From CAYYWV01 sp964475385 (GTDB taxonomy: Bacteria > Pseudomonadota > Alphaproteobacteria > JAAXGF01), in contig CAYYWV010000010.1 of NCBI GenBank assembly GCA_964475385.1, positions 1 through 36,709 on the forward strand: a stretch of 36,709 nucleotides of DNA, given 5' to 3'. A program made the position numbers and the translations under genes. Shown piece after piece: positions 22,569 to 30,984 of this stretch (the first letter of the stretch is position 1; each line of letters starts with the position of its first letter). The notes under the pieces were generated by a model. The model made no database searches. It saw only the letters and a list, made by a program, of their open reading frames with translations, and was not told the origin of the DNA.

Positions 22569-23251
22569 CCGTTCTCGGCGTCGTGACCGGCGCCCAGGCC
22601 GAAGCCCGCCGCCTGCCGAGCGGCCGGGGAGAGGTCTCCTTCGACGTCGTCTGCGCGGGCGGGCGCGCCGCGCGCGCCGAGGCGGGCGCTCGCGCGCTTA
22701 TCGAGCGGGGCTGCGCCGGGCTGATCAGCTTCGGACTTGCGGGCGGGCTCGCGCCTGCCCTTGGGCCAGGACGGTTGGTTGTAGGCCGGCGGGTTCTATG
22801 GTCGGACGGCGGCGCTGTCGAGGCCCGGGAAGCATGGACCCGTGCGCTTGCTGAAGCCCTTGCCGCTTTCGACCCTCTTGTTGCCGATGTTGCGGCGGCG
22901 GATCGGGTCGTTTCCACGGCGGCCGAAAAGCGCGCCCTGTTCGACCAGACCGGGGCCGCGGCCGTCGATCTCGAAAGCGGGGCCGTCGCCGCGGCCGCGC
23001 GCGCGGCCGGCCTTCCTTTCGCGGTGCTGCGCGTGATCTGCGACCCGGCGGAGCGGCGCATCCCGGCTGCGGCCGCGGCCGGGCTCGACGACAGAGGCCG
23101 CGTGCGCTCGGGCGCGGTGCTCGCGGGGCTCCTTCGACGGCCCGGCGATCTCGCCGCTACGGTTGCGCTTGCGCGCGATGCGCGGCGCGCGCTCGCCGTT
23201 CTCGCCCAGGCGGCGGGGCGGCTTGAAACGGCGGGGCTATTCGGCGGCTGA
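22565..23251 (+). CDS. hpnG: Hopanoid-associated nucleoside phosphorylase HpnG
   Basis: A 228-aa protein of the PNP/UDP phosphorylase superfamily. HpnG removes adenine from adenosylhopane on the way to ribosylhopane. Family features are VLGVVTGAQAEAR at the start, LISFGLAGGLAPALGPGRLVVG, VSTAAEKRALFDQTGAAAVDLESGAVAAAARAAGLPFAVLRVICDPA, with the conserved DxES-type element as VDLESG. The start is a GTG at 22565 overlapping the shc stop codon (GTGA). The C-terminus overlaps the end of the opposite-strand hpnH gene by 15 bases. Its role follows from its neighbours shc and hpnH. Confidence 0.9.
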   Translation: MTVLGVVTGAQAEARRLPSGRGEVSFDVVCAGGRAARAEAGARALIERGCAGLISFGLAGGLAPALGPGRLVVGRRVLWSDGGAVEAREAWTRALAEALAAFDPLVADVAAADRVVSTAAEKRALFDQTGAAAVDLESGAVAAAARAAGLPFAVLRVICDPAERRIPAAAAAGLDDRGRVRSGAVLAGLLRRPGDLAATVALARDARRALAVLAQAAGRLETAGLFGG

Positions 23252-24349
23252 CGAGCCGACCTCGAAGCCGGGCGGAACCTGGGGCGCGGGCACCGCGGGC
23301 CGGGCGCCGTCGAGCGGGATCTCGGGCGCCATCGGGCCTTCGGTTCGGATGCCGCGCATCCGGGTCGCAAGCGCGCGCAGGGGATGCGCAAGGGTGTCGT
23401 TCACCGCGGTCGGCTCGTAGCCGCAATGCGCCATGCAATTGGCGCATTTCTCGTAGGCCCCGGTGCCGTAGGATTCCCAGTCGGTCTCCTCCATCAGCTC
23501 GCGAAAGCTCGCGGCGTAGCCCTCGCCGAGGAGATAACAGGGCCGTTGCCAGCCGAATACGTTGCGCGTCGGGTTCCCCCAGGGGGTGCAGCGGTACTGG
23601 CGGTTGCCGGCCAGGAAGTCGAGATAAAGCACCGAGTGGTTGAGAGGCCAGCGCCGCCCGCGCCCGGCGCGGAAAATGTCGCGGAACAGCGTCTTGGTTC
23701 GGTCGCGACGGAGGAAGCTCTCGCGGTCGGGGGCCTTTTCGTACTCGAAGCCGGGCGAGACCGTGATGCCTTCGACCCCAAGCTCGGTGACGAAGTCGAA
23801 AAAGGCGACCACGTCGTCGGCGCTTGCGCTGGTGAACAGCGTGCAGTTCACGTTGACGCGGAAGCCGCGTTCGCGGGCTGCGCGGATCGCCCGGACCGCG
23901 CGGTCGAAGACGCCTTCCTGGCAGACCGATGCGTCGTGGACTTCGCGAAGGCCGTCCAGGTGAATCGAAAAGGTTAAATAGGGGCTTGGGGTGAATTTCT
24001 CGATCTTTTTCTCAAGAAGAAGCGCATTCGTGCACAGATAGACGAAACGTTTCTGGGCGACGAGGCCGGCGACGATCTCGCCGATCTCGGGATGGATCAA
24101 GGGCTCGCCGCCGGGGATCGAGACGATCGGCGCGCCGCACTCCTCGGCCGCGGCGAGACAGTCGTCGACGCCGAGCCGCATATCGAGGATATGCCTCGGG
24201 AACTGGATCTTGCCGCAGCCCGCGCAGGCGAGGTTGCACCGGAACAAGGGCTCGAGCATGAGGACGAGCGGGTAGCGTTCGACCCCCTTCAGGCGCTTGC
24301 TCAGGATATAGGCCCCGACCCGGAGTTGCTGGAAAAGGGGAACGCCCAC
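23237..24349 (-). CDS. hpnH: Hopanoid-associated radical SAM protein HpnH (adenosylhopane synthase)
   Basis: A 370-aa radical SAM enzyme that adds a 5'-deoxyadenosyl group to hopene to give adenosylhopane, the first step of side-chain building. The iron-sulfur motif is CNLACAGC in LEPLFRCNLACAGCGKI. Typical HpnH sequence continues with GGEPLIHPEI, LCTNALLL, FSIHLDGLREVHD, GVEGITVSPGFEYEKAPD and a C-terminal Cys-rich part (YRCTPWGNPTRNVFGWQRPCYLL, YEKCANCMAHCGYEPTAV). Homologues begin with a VPLxQQxRVGAY segment, so I use the GTG at 24349; a longer frame upstream has no family similarity. It lies 49 bases after ispH on the same strand and converges on hpnG with a 15-base overlap. Confidence 0.94.
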   Translation of the reverse strand: MGVPLFQQLRVGAYILSKRLKGVERYPLVLMLEPLFRCNLACAGCGKIQFPRHILDMRLGVDDCLAAAEECGAPIVSIPGGEPLIHPEIGEIVAGLVAQKRFVYLCTNALLLEKKIEKFTPSPYLTFSIHLDGLREVHDASVCQEGVFDRAVRAIRAARERGFRVNVNCTLFTSASADDVVAFFDFVTELGVEGITVSPGFEYEKAPDRESFLRRDRTKTLFRDIFRAGRGRRWPLNHSVLYLDFLAGNRQYRCTPWGNPTRNVFGWQRPCYLLGEGYAASFRELMEETDWESYGTGAYEKCANCMAHCGYEPTAVNDTLAHPLRALATRMRGIRTEGPMAPEIPLDGARPAVPAPQVPPGFEVGSSAAE

Positions 24350-24398
24350 GCTGTCACCGTGCGGTTTGTGTTCGGTTGGATTCGGCCGGCCTTCGCGT

Positions 24399-25421
24399 TT
24401 AGGCGGAGGCGAGCTCCTCGGGCATCTTGAAATGAACCTGTTCTTCGACCCCGTCAAGCTGCTCGACTTCGATTTCGGCGTAAGCGCCGAGGTGCTCGAC
24501 CACATTGCGGACCAGAATCTCGGGCGCCGAAGCGCCCGCCGTAATCCCCACGACGCGCACTCCGTCGAGCCAAGCCGCATCGATGCTTTCGGGGCCGTCG
24601 ATCAGATAGGTGGGAATATTGGCCTCCTCGCCGATCTCGCGCAGCCGGTTCGAATTCGAGCTGTTCTGCGAGCCGATGACCAGGATCAGGTCGGCCTGTT
24701 GGGCGAGCCTGCGGATCGCCTGCTGCCGATTCTGGGTGGCGTAGCAGATATCGCGCACGCTGGGTCCGGTAATGGCGGGAAAGCGCTCGGTCAACGCCTC
24801 GATGATCTCGCGGGTGTCGTCGACGCTGAGCGTGGTCTGGGTCACGTACGCGACCTTCTCGGGATCGCGGATGCGAAGCCGTTTCACGTCATCAACGGTC
24901 GAGACCAAATGGACGTGCGAGGAGACGCGTCCGCGGGTGCCTTCCACCTCAGGGTGGCCGTCGTGGCCGATGAGCACGATCTCATACCCGCTGCGCTCGT
25001 ACTTCTGGGCCTCTTTGTGGACCTTGGCGACCAGCGGACAGGTCGCGTCGATGACGGGAAGGTTCCGCGCCGCGGCCTCATCAGCGACCTTCTTCGAGAC
25101 CCCGTGGGCGCTGAACACGGTGATTGCGCCGTCGGGGATCTCGCTGACATCGTCGACGAAGCGCGCGCCCTTGGCGCGCAGGTCGGCGACCACATGAGCG
25201 TTGTGCACGATCTCGTGGCGCACGTAGACCGGAGCGCCGTAGAGGGCAAGCGCGCGCTCTACGATTGCGATCGCGCGCTCGACCCCGGCGCAGAACCCGC
25301 GCGGCTGGGCGAGGAGGATCTTGAAACGCCGTGGTCCTGGCGTGGCCTCGTCGCGCGTCTTCGCGGCCTGTATCCGGTGGCGTGCGGCGCCTTTCGCCAC
25401 CGGGGATCTGAAGAACGTCAT
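24399..25421 (-). CDS. ispH: 4-hydroxy-3-methylbut-2-enyl diphosphate reductase
   Basis: An iron-sulfur enzyme that makes isopentenyl and dimethylallyl diphosphate, the last step of the MEP pathway. The three cluster cysteines are in PRGFCAGV, DATCPLV and RDICYATQNRQ. Other hallmarks are VYVRHEIVHN, FSAHGVS, GHDGHPEVEGT, the TQTTLSVDDT segment, GSQNSSNSNRL and ITAGASAPE. From the ATG at 25421 the protein is 340 aa; about 33 residues precede the conserved ILLAQPRGFC, longer than in many homologues, so a start further in (a GTG at VAKGAARH) is possible. GGGGTGG lies just before the ATG. It shares its strand with hpnN upstream and hpnH downstream. Confidence 0.96.
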   Translation of the reverse strand: MTFFRSPVAKGAARHRIQAAKTRDEATPGPRRFKILLAQPRGFCAGVERAIAIVERALALYGAPVYVRHEIVHNAHVVADLRAKGARFVDDVSEIPDGAITVFSAHGVSKKVADEAAARNLPVIDATCPLVAKVHKEAQKYERSGYEIVLIGHDGHPEVEGTRGRVSSHVHLVSTVDDVKRLRIRDPEKVAYVTQTTLSVDDTREIIEALTERFPAITGPSVRDICYATQNRQQAIRRLAQQADLILVIGSQNSSNSNRLREIGEEANIPTYLIDGPESIDAAWLDGVRVVGITAGASAPEILVRNVVEHLGAYAEIEVEQLDGVEEQVHFKMPEELASA

Positions 25422-25477
25422 CGCCACCCCGTAGTGTTGTCTGCGATTCGTCCGAAACCGCGGCGACCGCGCCTTTG

Positions 25478-25506
25478 ATCCAACAGGCGCAAGAATGCGC
25501 TGTCAA
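25478..25506 (-). promoter_or_regulatory. Possible sigma-70 promoter for ispH-hpnH
   Basis: On the minus strand TTGACA (25506-25501), an exact -35 consensus, is followed after 17 bases by TTGGAT (25483-25478), a poor -10 element, about 55 bases before the ispH start. The same bases contain an imperfect inverted repeat (GCGCA/TGCGC flanked by TTGA/TCAA), which could instead be the terminator of hpnN or an operator. Confidence 0.35.
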
Positions 25507-25547
25507 CAGACAAGAACCGCCGACGCGATCAGAACCGCGTGAGGAGT

Positions 25548-28217
25548 CTACTGCAAACGTCGCCCGAAAGAGGCGTTTCGGCCCTCGCCGTTCTTTCGCC
25601 AGGCTGGAAGCAACGCCGGCAGTACGATCAAGGCCGAGACGAGCGTGGCCGCGATTCCGATCGCGAGCAGGGAGCCCATGCTCGCCGTTCCGCGATGTGG
25701 CGAAAGCATCAAGCTGCCGAAGCTGCAGATCGTCGTCAGTCCGCTGTAGACGATGCCGCGCGCCGTCGATGTTTCAAGCAGCCGCCCTTCGCCGGCGTTC
25801 CTTCCGTGCGCGCGCAGGACGAGGTGTATCGCGCTGTCGACCCCGATCCCGAACAGAAGCGGCAGCACGATCACGTTGGCGAAGTTGAACGGAATATCGA
25901 AAAGGACGGACGCCGCGCCGGTGATCGCGGCGGCGAGCGCAAGCGGCGCGAGCACTAGAAGGGTCTCGCGTAGACGGCGGGTCAAGGCGAGGAGGAGAAG
26001 GACCGTCGCCAAAACCGCCGAGGCCAGCGCCTGCTGGAAAGCCCGCACCACCGCATCGCCCGATTCGAGAATCGAGACCGGGGCCCCCACCGCGTCGGGA
26101 GCCACGCTGCGCACCGCGTCGACGAATCGCCGCATCGCGTCGTTGTCGGCGAGATCGTCGCGGGGCAGGATCTGGATGCGGACCCGTCCGTCCTTGGCGA
26201 TCATGCGCTCGCGCAGGCTTTCGGGCAGGTTTTCGAGCGTGACCGGTTCGCTCGCCGCGAGCGCGTCGTAAAGCCGCTTGAGCTGAACGTCGAACCCGTC
26301 GAGCAGGCTGCGTTCGAGCCCGTCAAGCGGGCGACCGGATGCGGCGAGACGGTCGAGCGCCCGGGCGAGCCGCGCCGCAGCCGGCGCGAGCGCTCCCGAA
26401 GGCCCTCCGGCTGCGCGCCACGCCGCCAGCGTGGACGAAAGGCTTTCGAGCGCGGCGCGGCGCGCGCGCTCGTCCTCCGGCGGCAGATCGGGATCGGGGC
26501 CCGGCGGAGGGCCGAGAAACAGCCCGATTTCTTCGATCGTGGCGAGCTTTTCCTCCTGGTCGGGGGGGACGAAATCGGCGATCGTGCGCGCGTCATCGAC
26601 TTCCGCCAGTTTGCGCAGACGCGCGGCGAGCGCATTGGCTTGCGCGAGATCGGGCCGCAGCGCGTTGAGGCTCCAGGGCGAAAGCTTTGGGTCGGCGAGG
26701 AGATCGCGAAGGGTCCGCACCGATTCGACCTTGCCGTCGTGAAGGTCGAGCGGATTGACGTTGAACCGCACCAAAGGCGCAAGCGCAACCACAGAAAGAC
26801 CCACGATGATCGCGCCGGTTCGCACCAGCTTCCGACGTTCGGCGATGCGGTCGAGGGCGATGTTCCACCACCGCCGGCTGAGAGGGCGCGCCGCGCGGAG
26901 CGGCGCGATCGTCAGAATCGCCGGCAGAACCACGAGATTGACGGCGAGGGCGATGAACATGCCGGTGCCGGCGATCAGGCCGAGCTCGGCCACGCCCCGA
27001 TAAGCGGTGGGGATGAAAACGTAGAATCCGACAGCCGTGGTCGCGGCGCAAAGAACCAAAGCGCGGCCGACGTCGACCGCGGCGCGATCGAGGGCGCGCC
27101 CGTCCTCGCCGCCCAGCGCGACGATCTCGCGGTATCGCAACGCGAGGTGGATGCTGAAATCGATGCCGAGCCCGATGAACAAGACCGCGAAAGCGACCGA
27201 GACCAGATTCAGCTCGCCCACCACAGCGGTTGCGAAGCCCGCGGTGAGTAGAAACCCGACGATCAGGGTTGCGAGCGAGGCGAGCATAAGCCGGACCGAG
27301 CGCAGCCCCATCCAAAGCACGAAGGTGACGAGGACGAACGAGACCGGCGCCGCGATGCCAACGCCGATGCGGGCGCTTTCGATCTGGTCGAAATCGAGCG
27401 CGACCGAACCGGTAAGCCGCACGCGATAGCCGTTTTCTTCGGTGAGGGTGAGGCGCTTGGCCGTTGCGCGAACGGCCTCAAGCGCGGCCTTTTGGGGCAG
27501 GATCGCGCGGAAGTCGAGCTGCGGTTGGACGAGGATGAGCCGGCGGCGCGCGGCGGCGTCCGCGGTCTCGCCGGAAATCACCTCTTGCCACGAAAGATGA
27601 TAAGGCCGGTTGCCGAGCTCCGCCTCGACCGCGTCTGACAGACGGTTGAAGGCGGCCCCGAGGTCGTAGGCCGGGGCCTCGCCGTCGATCAGCGCTTTTA
27701 CGCTTGTCTCGAGAAGGCCGAATAGCCCGCGCAGGCTTGGGTCGGCGGCGAGGGTGAACAGGAGCGGCTGAACGCGCGCGAGGTTGTCGGCGAGCCGGTC
27801 GAGTTCGTCGCGGTCAAGGTAAAGGAGCCCGTTGCGGCGAAAGAAGGGCTCGCCGCCCGGCCGGTAGACCGTGCGGAAAAGCCGCTTGTCGGTTTTCAGC
27901 GCGGCCGCGAGCGCATCCGCTGCGGCTTCGGCCCGATCGGGGGTATCGGCCTCGACCACCACGACCAGCAGGTCGGCGAACTGGGGAAACGCTTGGTCGA
28001 AGGCCTTTGTCGCCTGCCGAAAGGGCAGATCCGGCGAAATCATGTCCGCGGTGTCGGTGTTCATACCGAGATTCCGCGCAGCATAGACTCCCGCCGCCGC
28101 CGCCGCCGCGAAGGCGACCGCGACGACCAGCCAAGCGCTCTTGCGCACGCGCGCAACGAGCGCGGCGATCAGCCGGTCGAGCCGGCGCTCGGTCTTGGGC
28201 GCAAGGGGAGGCGGCAC
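25548..28217 (-). CDS. hpnN: Hopanoid RND-type transporter HpnN
   Basis: A membrane transporter of about 889 aa in the RND/MMPL superfamily. HpnN moves hopanoids from the inner to the outer membrane in related bacteria. The topology is the expected one: a first helix (WLVVAVAFAAAAAAGVYAA), a periplasmic loop opening with NTDTADMISPDLPFRQATKAFDQAFPQ as in HpnN, a five-helix bundle (SFVLVTFVLWMGLRSVRLM to LAVNLVVLPAIL), a second helix plus loop, and a second bundle (VLATVLLLLALTRRLRETLLVLAPLALAAAI to ALIVLPALLPAW). The paired motifs GLGIDFSIHLALRYRE and GIGVDSAIHLVLRAHGRN mark the internal duplication. I prefer the GTG at 28217; an ATG at 28271 would add 18 residues without similarity. It diverges from hpnM. 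Confidence 0.92.
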   Translation of the reverse strand: MPPPLAPKTERRLDRLIAALVARVRKSAWLVVAVAFAAAAAAGVYAARNLGMNTDTADMISPDLPFRQATKAFDQAFPQFADLLVVVVEADTPDRAEAAADALAAALKTDKRLFRTVYRPGGEPFFRRNGLLYLDRDELDRLADNLARVQPLLFTLAADPSLRGLFGLLETSVKALIDGEAPAYDLGAAFNRLSDAVEAELGNRPYHLSWQEVISGETADAAARRRLILVQPQLDFRAILPQKAALEAVRATAKRLTLTEENGYRVRLTGSVALDFDQIESARIGVGIAAPVSFVLVTFVLWMGLRSVRLMLASLATLIVGFLLTAGFATAVVGELNLVSVAFAVLFIGLGIDFSIHLALRYREIVALGGEDGRALDRAAVDVGRALVLCAATTAVGFYVFIPTAYRGVAELGLIAGTGMFIALAVNLVVLPAILTIAPLRAARPLSRRWWNIALDRIAERRKLVRTGAIIVGLSVVALAPLVRFNVNPLDLHDGKVESVRTLRDLLADPKLSPWSLNALRPDLAQANALAARLRKLAEVDDARTIADFVPPDQEEKLATIEEIGLFLGPPPGPDPDLPPEDERARRAALESLSSTLAAWRAAGGPSGALAPAAARLARALDRLAASGRPLDGLERSLLDGFDVQLKRLYDALAASEPVTLENLPESLRERMIAKDGRVRIQILPRDDLADNDAMRRFVDAVRSVAPDAVGAPVSILESGDAVVRAFQQALASAVLATVLLLLALTRRLRETLLVLAPLALAAAITGAASVLFDIPFNFANVIVLPLLFGIGVDSAIHLVLRAHGRNAGEGRLLETSTARGIVYSGLTTICSFGSLMLSPHRGTASMGSLLAIGIAATLVSALIVLPALLPAWRKNGEGRNASFGRRLQ

Positions 28218-28327
28218 GGTGCGGAGACTTCCCCGAAGACGGCTACAGGGTGCCCTGCGAGTACACGACATCTCCTACGCCGGCAAGAAAAAGACGCGCC
28301 GAAAGGCTGCGGCGGGCCGGGACGGGC

Positions 28328-28356
28328 TTGTGCGATGTGCGCCAGCGCGCCATATT
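28328..28356 (+). promoter_or_regulatory. Weak promoter candidate for hpnM
   Basis: TTGTGC (28328-28333), a 17-base spacer and CATATT (28351-28356) give a modest sigma-70 match. Transcription would start about five bases before the first ATG, giving an almost leaderless message, which fits with the absence of a Shine-Dalgarno there. This is a weak inference. Confidence 0.2.
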
Positions 28357-28367
28357 CTGCAGCGCAT

Positions 28368-28988
28368 ATGATGAGAATAATCGTCCTTTTGCTTGTGGCT
28401 ACGGTCTGGGCCACCGCGACGGAGGCGGTCCGGGCCGCGCAAACCCCGGCGCGCGCGGTCGTCGAGACCCTTCACGAGAGCCTTCTTTCGGTGATGAAGG
28501 ACGCCGACGCCCTCGGCTACGCCGGGCGAGAGGCGCGGCTTACGCCGGTGATCTCCGAAACCTTCGATCTTCCGATCATCGCGCGCGGCTCCACGGGGCG
28601 TTATTGGAGGACGCTCGATAAGGAAAAGAAACGGGCGCTCGTCGCGGCCCTGCGCCGGCTTACGGTTGCGACCTATGCCGCGCGGTTCGACGGCTATGCC
28701 GGCGAACGCTTCCGAATCCTCGATGAAACGCCGGCGTCCCGCGGGATGGTTCTGGTCGGGGCCGAGATCATCAAGTCCGACGGCAAGCCGGTCCGCCTCA
28801 ACTATCTGGTCCGCAAGCGCAAATCCGGAGACTGGCGGATCGTCGACGTTTACCTCGACGGCAAGTACAGCGAGCTCGCGCTCAGACGCGCCGAGTACAC
28901 GGCCGTCATCAAACGAAAAGGGTTCGACGGCCTGCTCGCCGCGATCGAGAGCAAGGTCGCCAAGTTCGCCGAAAAAAAGCCCGATTGA
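28368..28988 (+). CDS. hpnM: MlaC/Ttg2D-family periplasmic lipid-binding protein, HpnM-like
   Basis: A 206-aa protein of the MlaC (toluene tolerance Ttg2D) family, periplasmic carriers of phospholipids; the member found beside hpnN in hopanoid loci is called HpnM. Residues 1-23 are a signal peptide (MMRIIVLLLVATVWATATEA, cleavage near VRA). The family core is visible in ETLHESLLSVMKDADALGYAGREARLTPVISETFDLPIIAR, GRYWRTLDKEKKRALVAALRRLTVATYAARFDGYAGERF and a C-terminal GDWRIVDVYLDGKYSELALRRAEYTAVIKRKGFDGLLAAIESK. The two adjacent ATGs (28368, 28371) lack a Shine-Dalgarno. It diverges from hpnN. It may hand hopanoid or phospholipid across the periplasm. Confidence 0.9.
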   Translation: MMRIIVLLLVATVWATATEAVRAAQTPARAVVETLHESLLSVMKDADALGYAGREARLTPVISETFDLPIIARGSTGRYWRTLDKEKKRALVAALRRLTVATYAARFDGYAGERFRILDETPASRGMVLVGAEIIKSDGKPVRLNYLVRKRKSGDWRIVDVYLDGKYSELALRRAEYTAVIKRKGFDGLLAAIESKVAKFAEKKPD

Positions 28989-29004
28989 GCGAGGCGCGTT
29001 CGTC

Positions 29005-30201
29005 TCAAGCGGCGACCACCGCGCCGTCTGCGATGAGCGCCTCGATCTCGTTCTCGCCATAGCCGATCTCGGCCAGAACTTCGCGCGTATGCTCGCCGTA
29101 GACCGGCGCGCCGCGCGCGATCCCGCCTGGCGTTTCCGAGAACTTGACCGGAGGGCCGATGGTCTTCACCGGGCCGAGGCGGCTGTGGCGGGCCTCGGTC
29201 ACCATGCCGCGAGCGATCGTCTGCGGGTCGCGGTGCATCGCGCCCACGTCGAGCACGGGGCCGGCGGGCACGCCCGCCGCTTCGAGCCGGGCGAGCCATT
29301 CGGCGCTGGTCCGGCGCGCGAAGATCGCGCTCAACGCGTCGACCAACGCGGGGCGGTTCGTCATCCGCGCGTCCGGCGTCGCGAAGCGCTCGTCGTCGGC
29401 GAGCCGGCGGGCGTCTAGCGCGTCCAGCAGCTTCAACCAGTTGGCCTGGTTGGCGGCGCCCACGGTGATCCAGCCGTCGGCGGTCTGAAAGGCTTGATAG
29501 GGCGCATTCAGCGGATGCGCCGAGCCCATCGGCCCCGGGGCGACGCCGGTCGCGAAGCAAATCGCCGACTGCCAGAAGGTATGCACGATCCCGGCCTCGA
29601 ACAGCGAGGTGTCGACCCGTTGCCCCTTGCCGGTCCGGGCGCGTTCGAGCGCGGCGGCAAGCACCCCCATGGCGGCGAGGATGCCGGCGGTGATGTCGGT
29701 GACCGGCGCGCCGCATTTGACCGGGGGGCGCCCCGGCGCCTCGCCGGTGATGCTCATCAGCCCGCTCATGCCCTGCGCGATGAGATCGAAGCCGCCGCGC
29801 TCGGCGTAAGGCCCGGTGCGCCCGAAGCCCGAAATCTCGCAGTAGATCAGCCCCGGGTTGGTCTCGCGCAAGGTCTCGTAGCCGAGGCCGAGGCGCTCCA
29901 TGGTGCCTTTGCGGTAGTTCTCGATCACCACGTCGGCGCGGTCGATCAGCCGGCGCACGACGGCGCGCCCGCCTTCGGTCTTGAGGTCGGCGGCGATGCC
30001 GCGCTTGTTCCGGTTCATCATCAGGAAGGCGGCCGCCTCGCCGCCGATGTCGGGAGGCAGGAAGCGCCGCGTATCGTCGCCCCCCGGCACCTTCTCGACC
30101 TTGATCACATCGGCGCCCATATCGGCGAGCATCAGCCCGCAGCATGGCCCGGCCATGATGTGGGCGAGCTCGACGACCCGGAATCCCGCCAACGGTCCCA
30201 T
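29005..30201 (-). CDS. CaiB/BaiF (class III) CoA-transferase, second copy
   Basis: A 398-aa family III CoA-transferase. It opens with LAGFRVVELAHIMAGPCCGLMLADMGADVIKVEK and has NRNKRGIAADLKT, the expected catalytic D169 in CGAPVTDITAG, GGFDLIAQGMSGLMSITGE, GQRVDTSLFEAGIVHTFWQSA and PYQAFQTADGWITVGAANQ. It is the last gene of the aminotransferase/TRAP operon, its ATG following the crotonase stop codon by a single base (TGAAATG), so translation is probably coupled. AAGGGG lies eight bases upstream of the start. In this context it likely activates the imported acid as a CoA thioester, taking CoA from another acyl-CoA; the identity of the acid is unknown. Confidence 0.92.
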   Translation of the reverse strand: MGPLAGFRVVELAHIMAGPCCGLMLADMGADVIKVEKVPGGDDTRRFLPPDIGGEAAAFLMMNRNKRGIAADLKTEGGRAVVRRLIDRADVVIENYRKGTMERLGLGYETLRETNPGLIYCEISGFGRTGPYAERGGFDLIAQGMSGLMSITGEAPGRPPVKCGAPVTDITAGILAAMGVLAAALERARTGKGQRVDTSLFEAGIVHTFWQSAICFATGVAPGPMGSAHPLNAPYQAFQTADGWITVGAANQANWLKLLDALDARRLADDERFATPDARMTNRPALVDALSAIFARRTSAEWLARLEAAGVPAGPVLDVGAMHRDPQTIARGMVTEARHSRLGPVKTIGPPVKFSETPGGIARGAPVYGEHTREVLAEIGYGENEIEALIADGAVVAA

Positions 30202-30202
30202 T

Positions 30203-30982
30203 TCAATGCCCCTTGAAAGCGGGCTTCCGCTTGCCGAGGAAGGCGCGGTAGCCCTCGCGGAAGTCCTCGGTATCGTAGCAGTCGAGGGTCTCCTCGATCT
30301 CCTCGGGCGTGAGCGGGGTGGGGTCGGCCAGCCGGCGGATAAACTTTTTGTGCCAGCGGGCGACGAGCGGCGCGCCTTCGGCGATGCGCCGCGCGGTGGC
30401 GTAGGCCTCGTCGACGACCGCATCGTCGGCGACCACCCGGTTTACGAGCCCGAGGCGGAGCGCATCCTCGGCTCCGAAGATGCGCCCCTCGAGGAGGATC
30501 TCGGCCGCGCCGGCGGGACCGGCGAGCGCGAGCAGGCCGCGAAGCTCGAAGTATCCCATGACGAGGCCGAGGTTCTTGATCGGAACGCCGAACCGGCTCG
30601 ATTCGCCGCAGATGCGGAGATCGCAGACCGCAGCCAGCTCGAGGCCGCCGCCGACGCAAATGCCCCGGATCAGGGCAAGGGTTGGATGTCGGCAGCCTGC
30701 GAGCCCGCTGATGGCGCGCTCGACCACCTGGTTGTAGGCGCGGGCCTGTTCGCGGTTGGCGCGTTCGGTCTCGAATTCGGCGATATCGGCGCCGGGGGCG
30801 AACGCCTTGTCGCCCGCGCCTCTGAGTACGATGCAACGCACGTCGTCGTCGCCGTCGAGCGCCTCGACCGCATCGCCGAGCGCCCGCCACATCGCCTTGT
30901 CGAGGGCGTTGAGCCGCTCGGGCCGATTGAGAGTGACGGTTGCGATCGACTCGTCGCGCTCGACCAGGATGCATTCAGCCAT
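30203..30982 (-). CDS. Enoyl-CoA hydratase/isomerase (crotonase) family protein
   Basis: A 259-aa crotonase-fold protein. The CoA-binding and oxyanion-hole segments are normal: LNRPERLNALDKAMWRAL, KAFAPGADIAEFE and RGICVGGGLELAAVCDLRI. The active-site block reads SRFGVPIKNLGLVMGYFELRGLLAL; compared with rat liver enoyl-CoA hydratase, the first catalytic Glu (in PEINLG) is replaced by Ile and the region of the second is changed too. It may therefore be an isomerase, hydrolase or other crotonase. It begins two bases after dctM and ends one base before the CoA-transferase gene, placing it firmly in the operon. The C-terminal part (APLVARWHKKFIRRL) is as expected. Confidence 0.92.
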   Translation of the reverse strand: MAECILVERDESIATVTLNRPERLNALDKAMWRALGDAVEALDGDDDVRCIVLRGAGDKAFAPGADIAEFETERANREQARAYNQVVERAISGLAGCRHPTLALIRGICVGGGLELAAVCDLRICGESSRFGVPIKNLGLVMGYFELRGLLALAGPAGAAEILLEGRIFGAEDALRLGLVNRVVADDAVVDEAYATARRIAEGAPLVARWHKKFIRRLADPTPLTPEEIEETLDCYDTEDFREGYRAFLGKRKPAFKGH

Positions 30983-30984
30983 GG

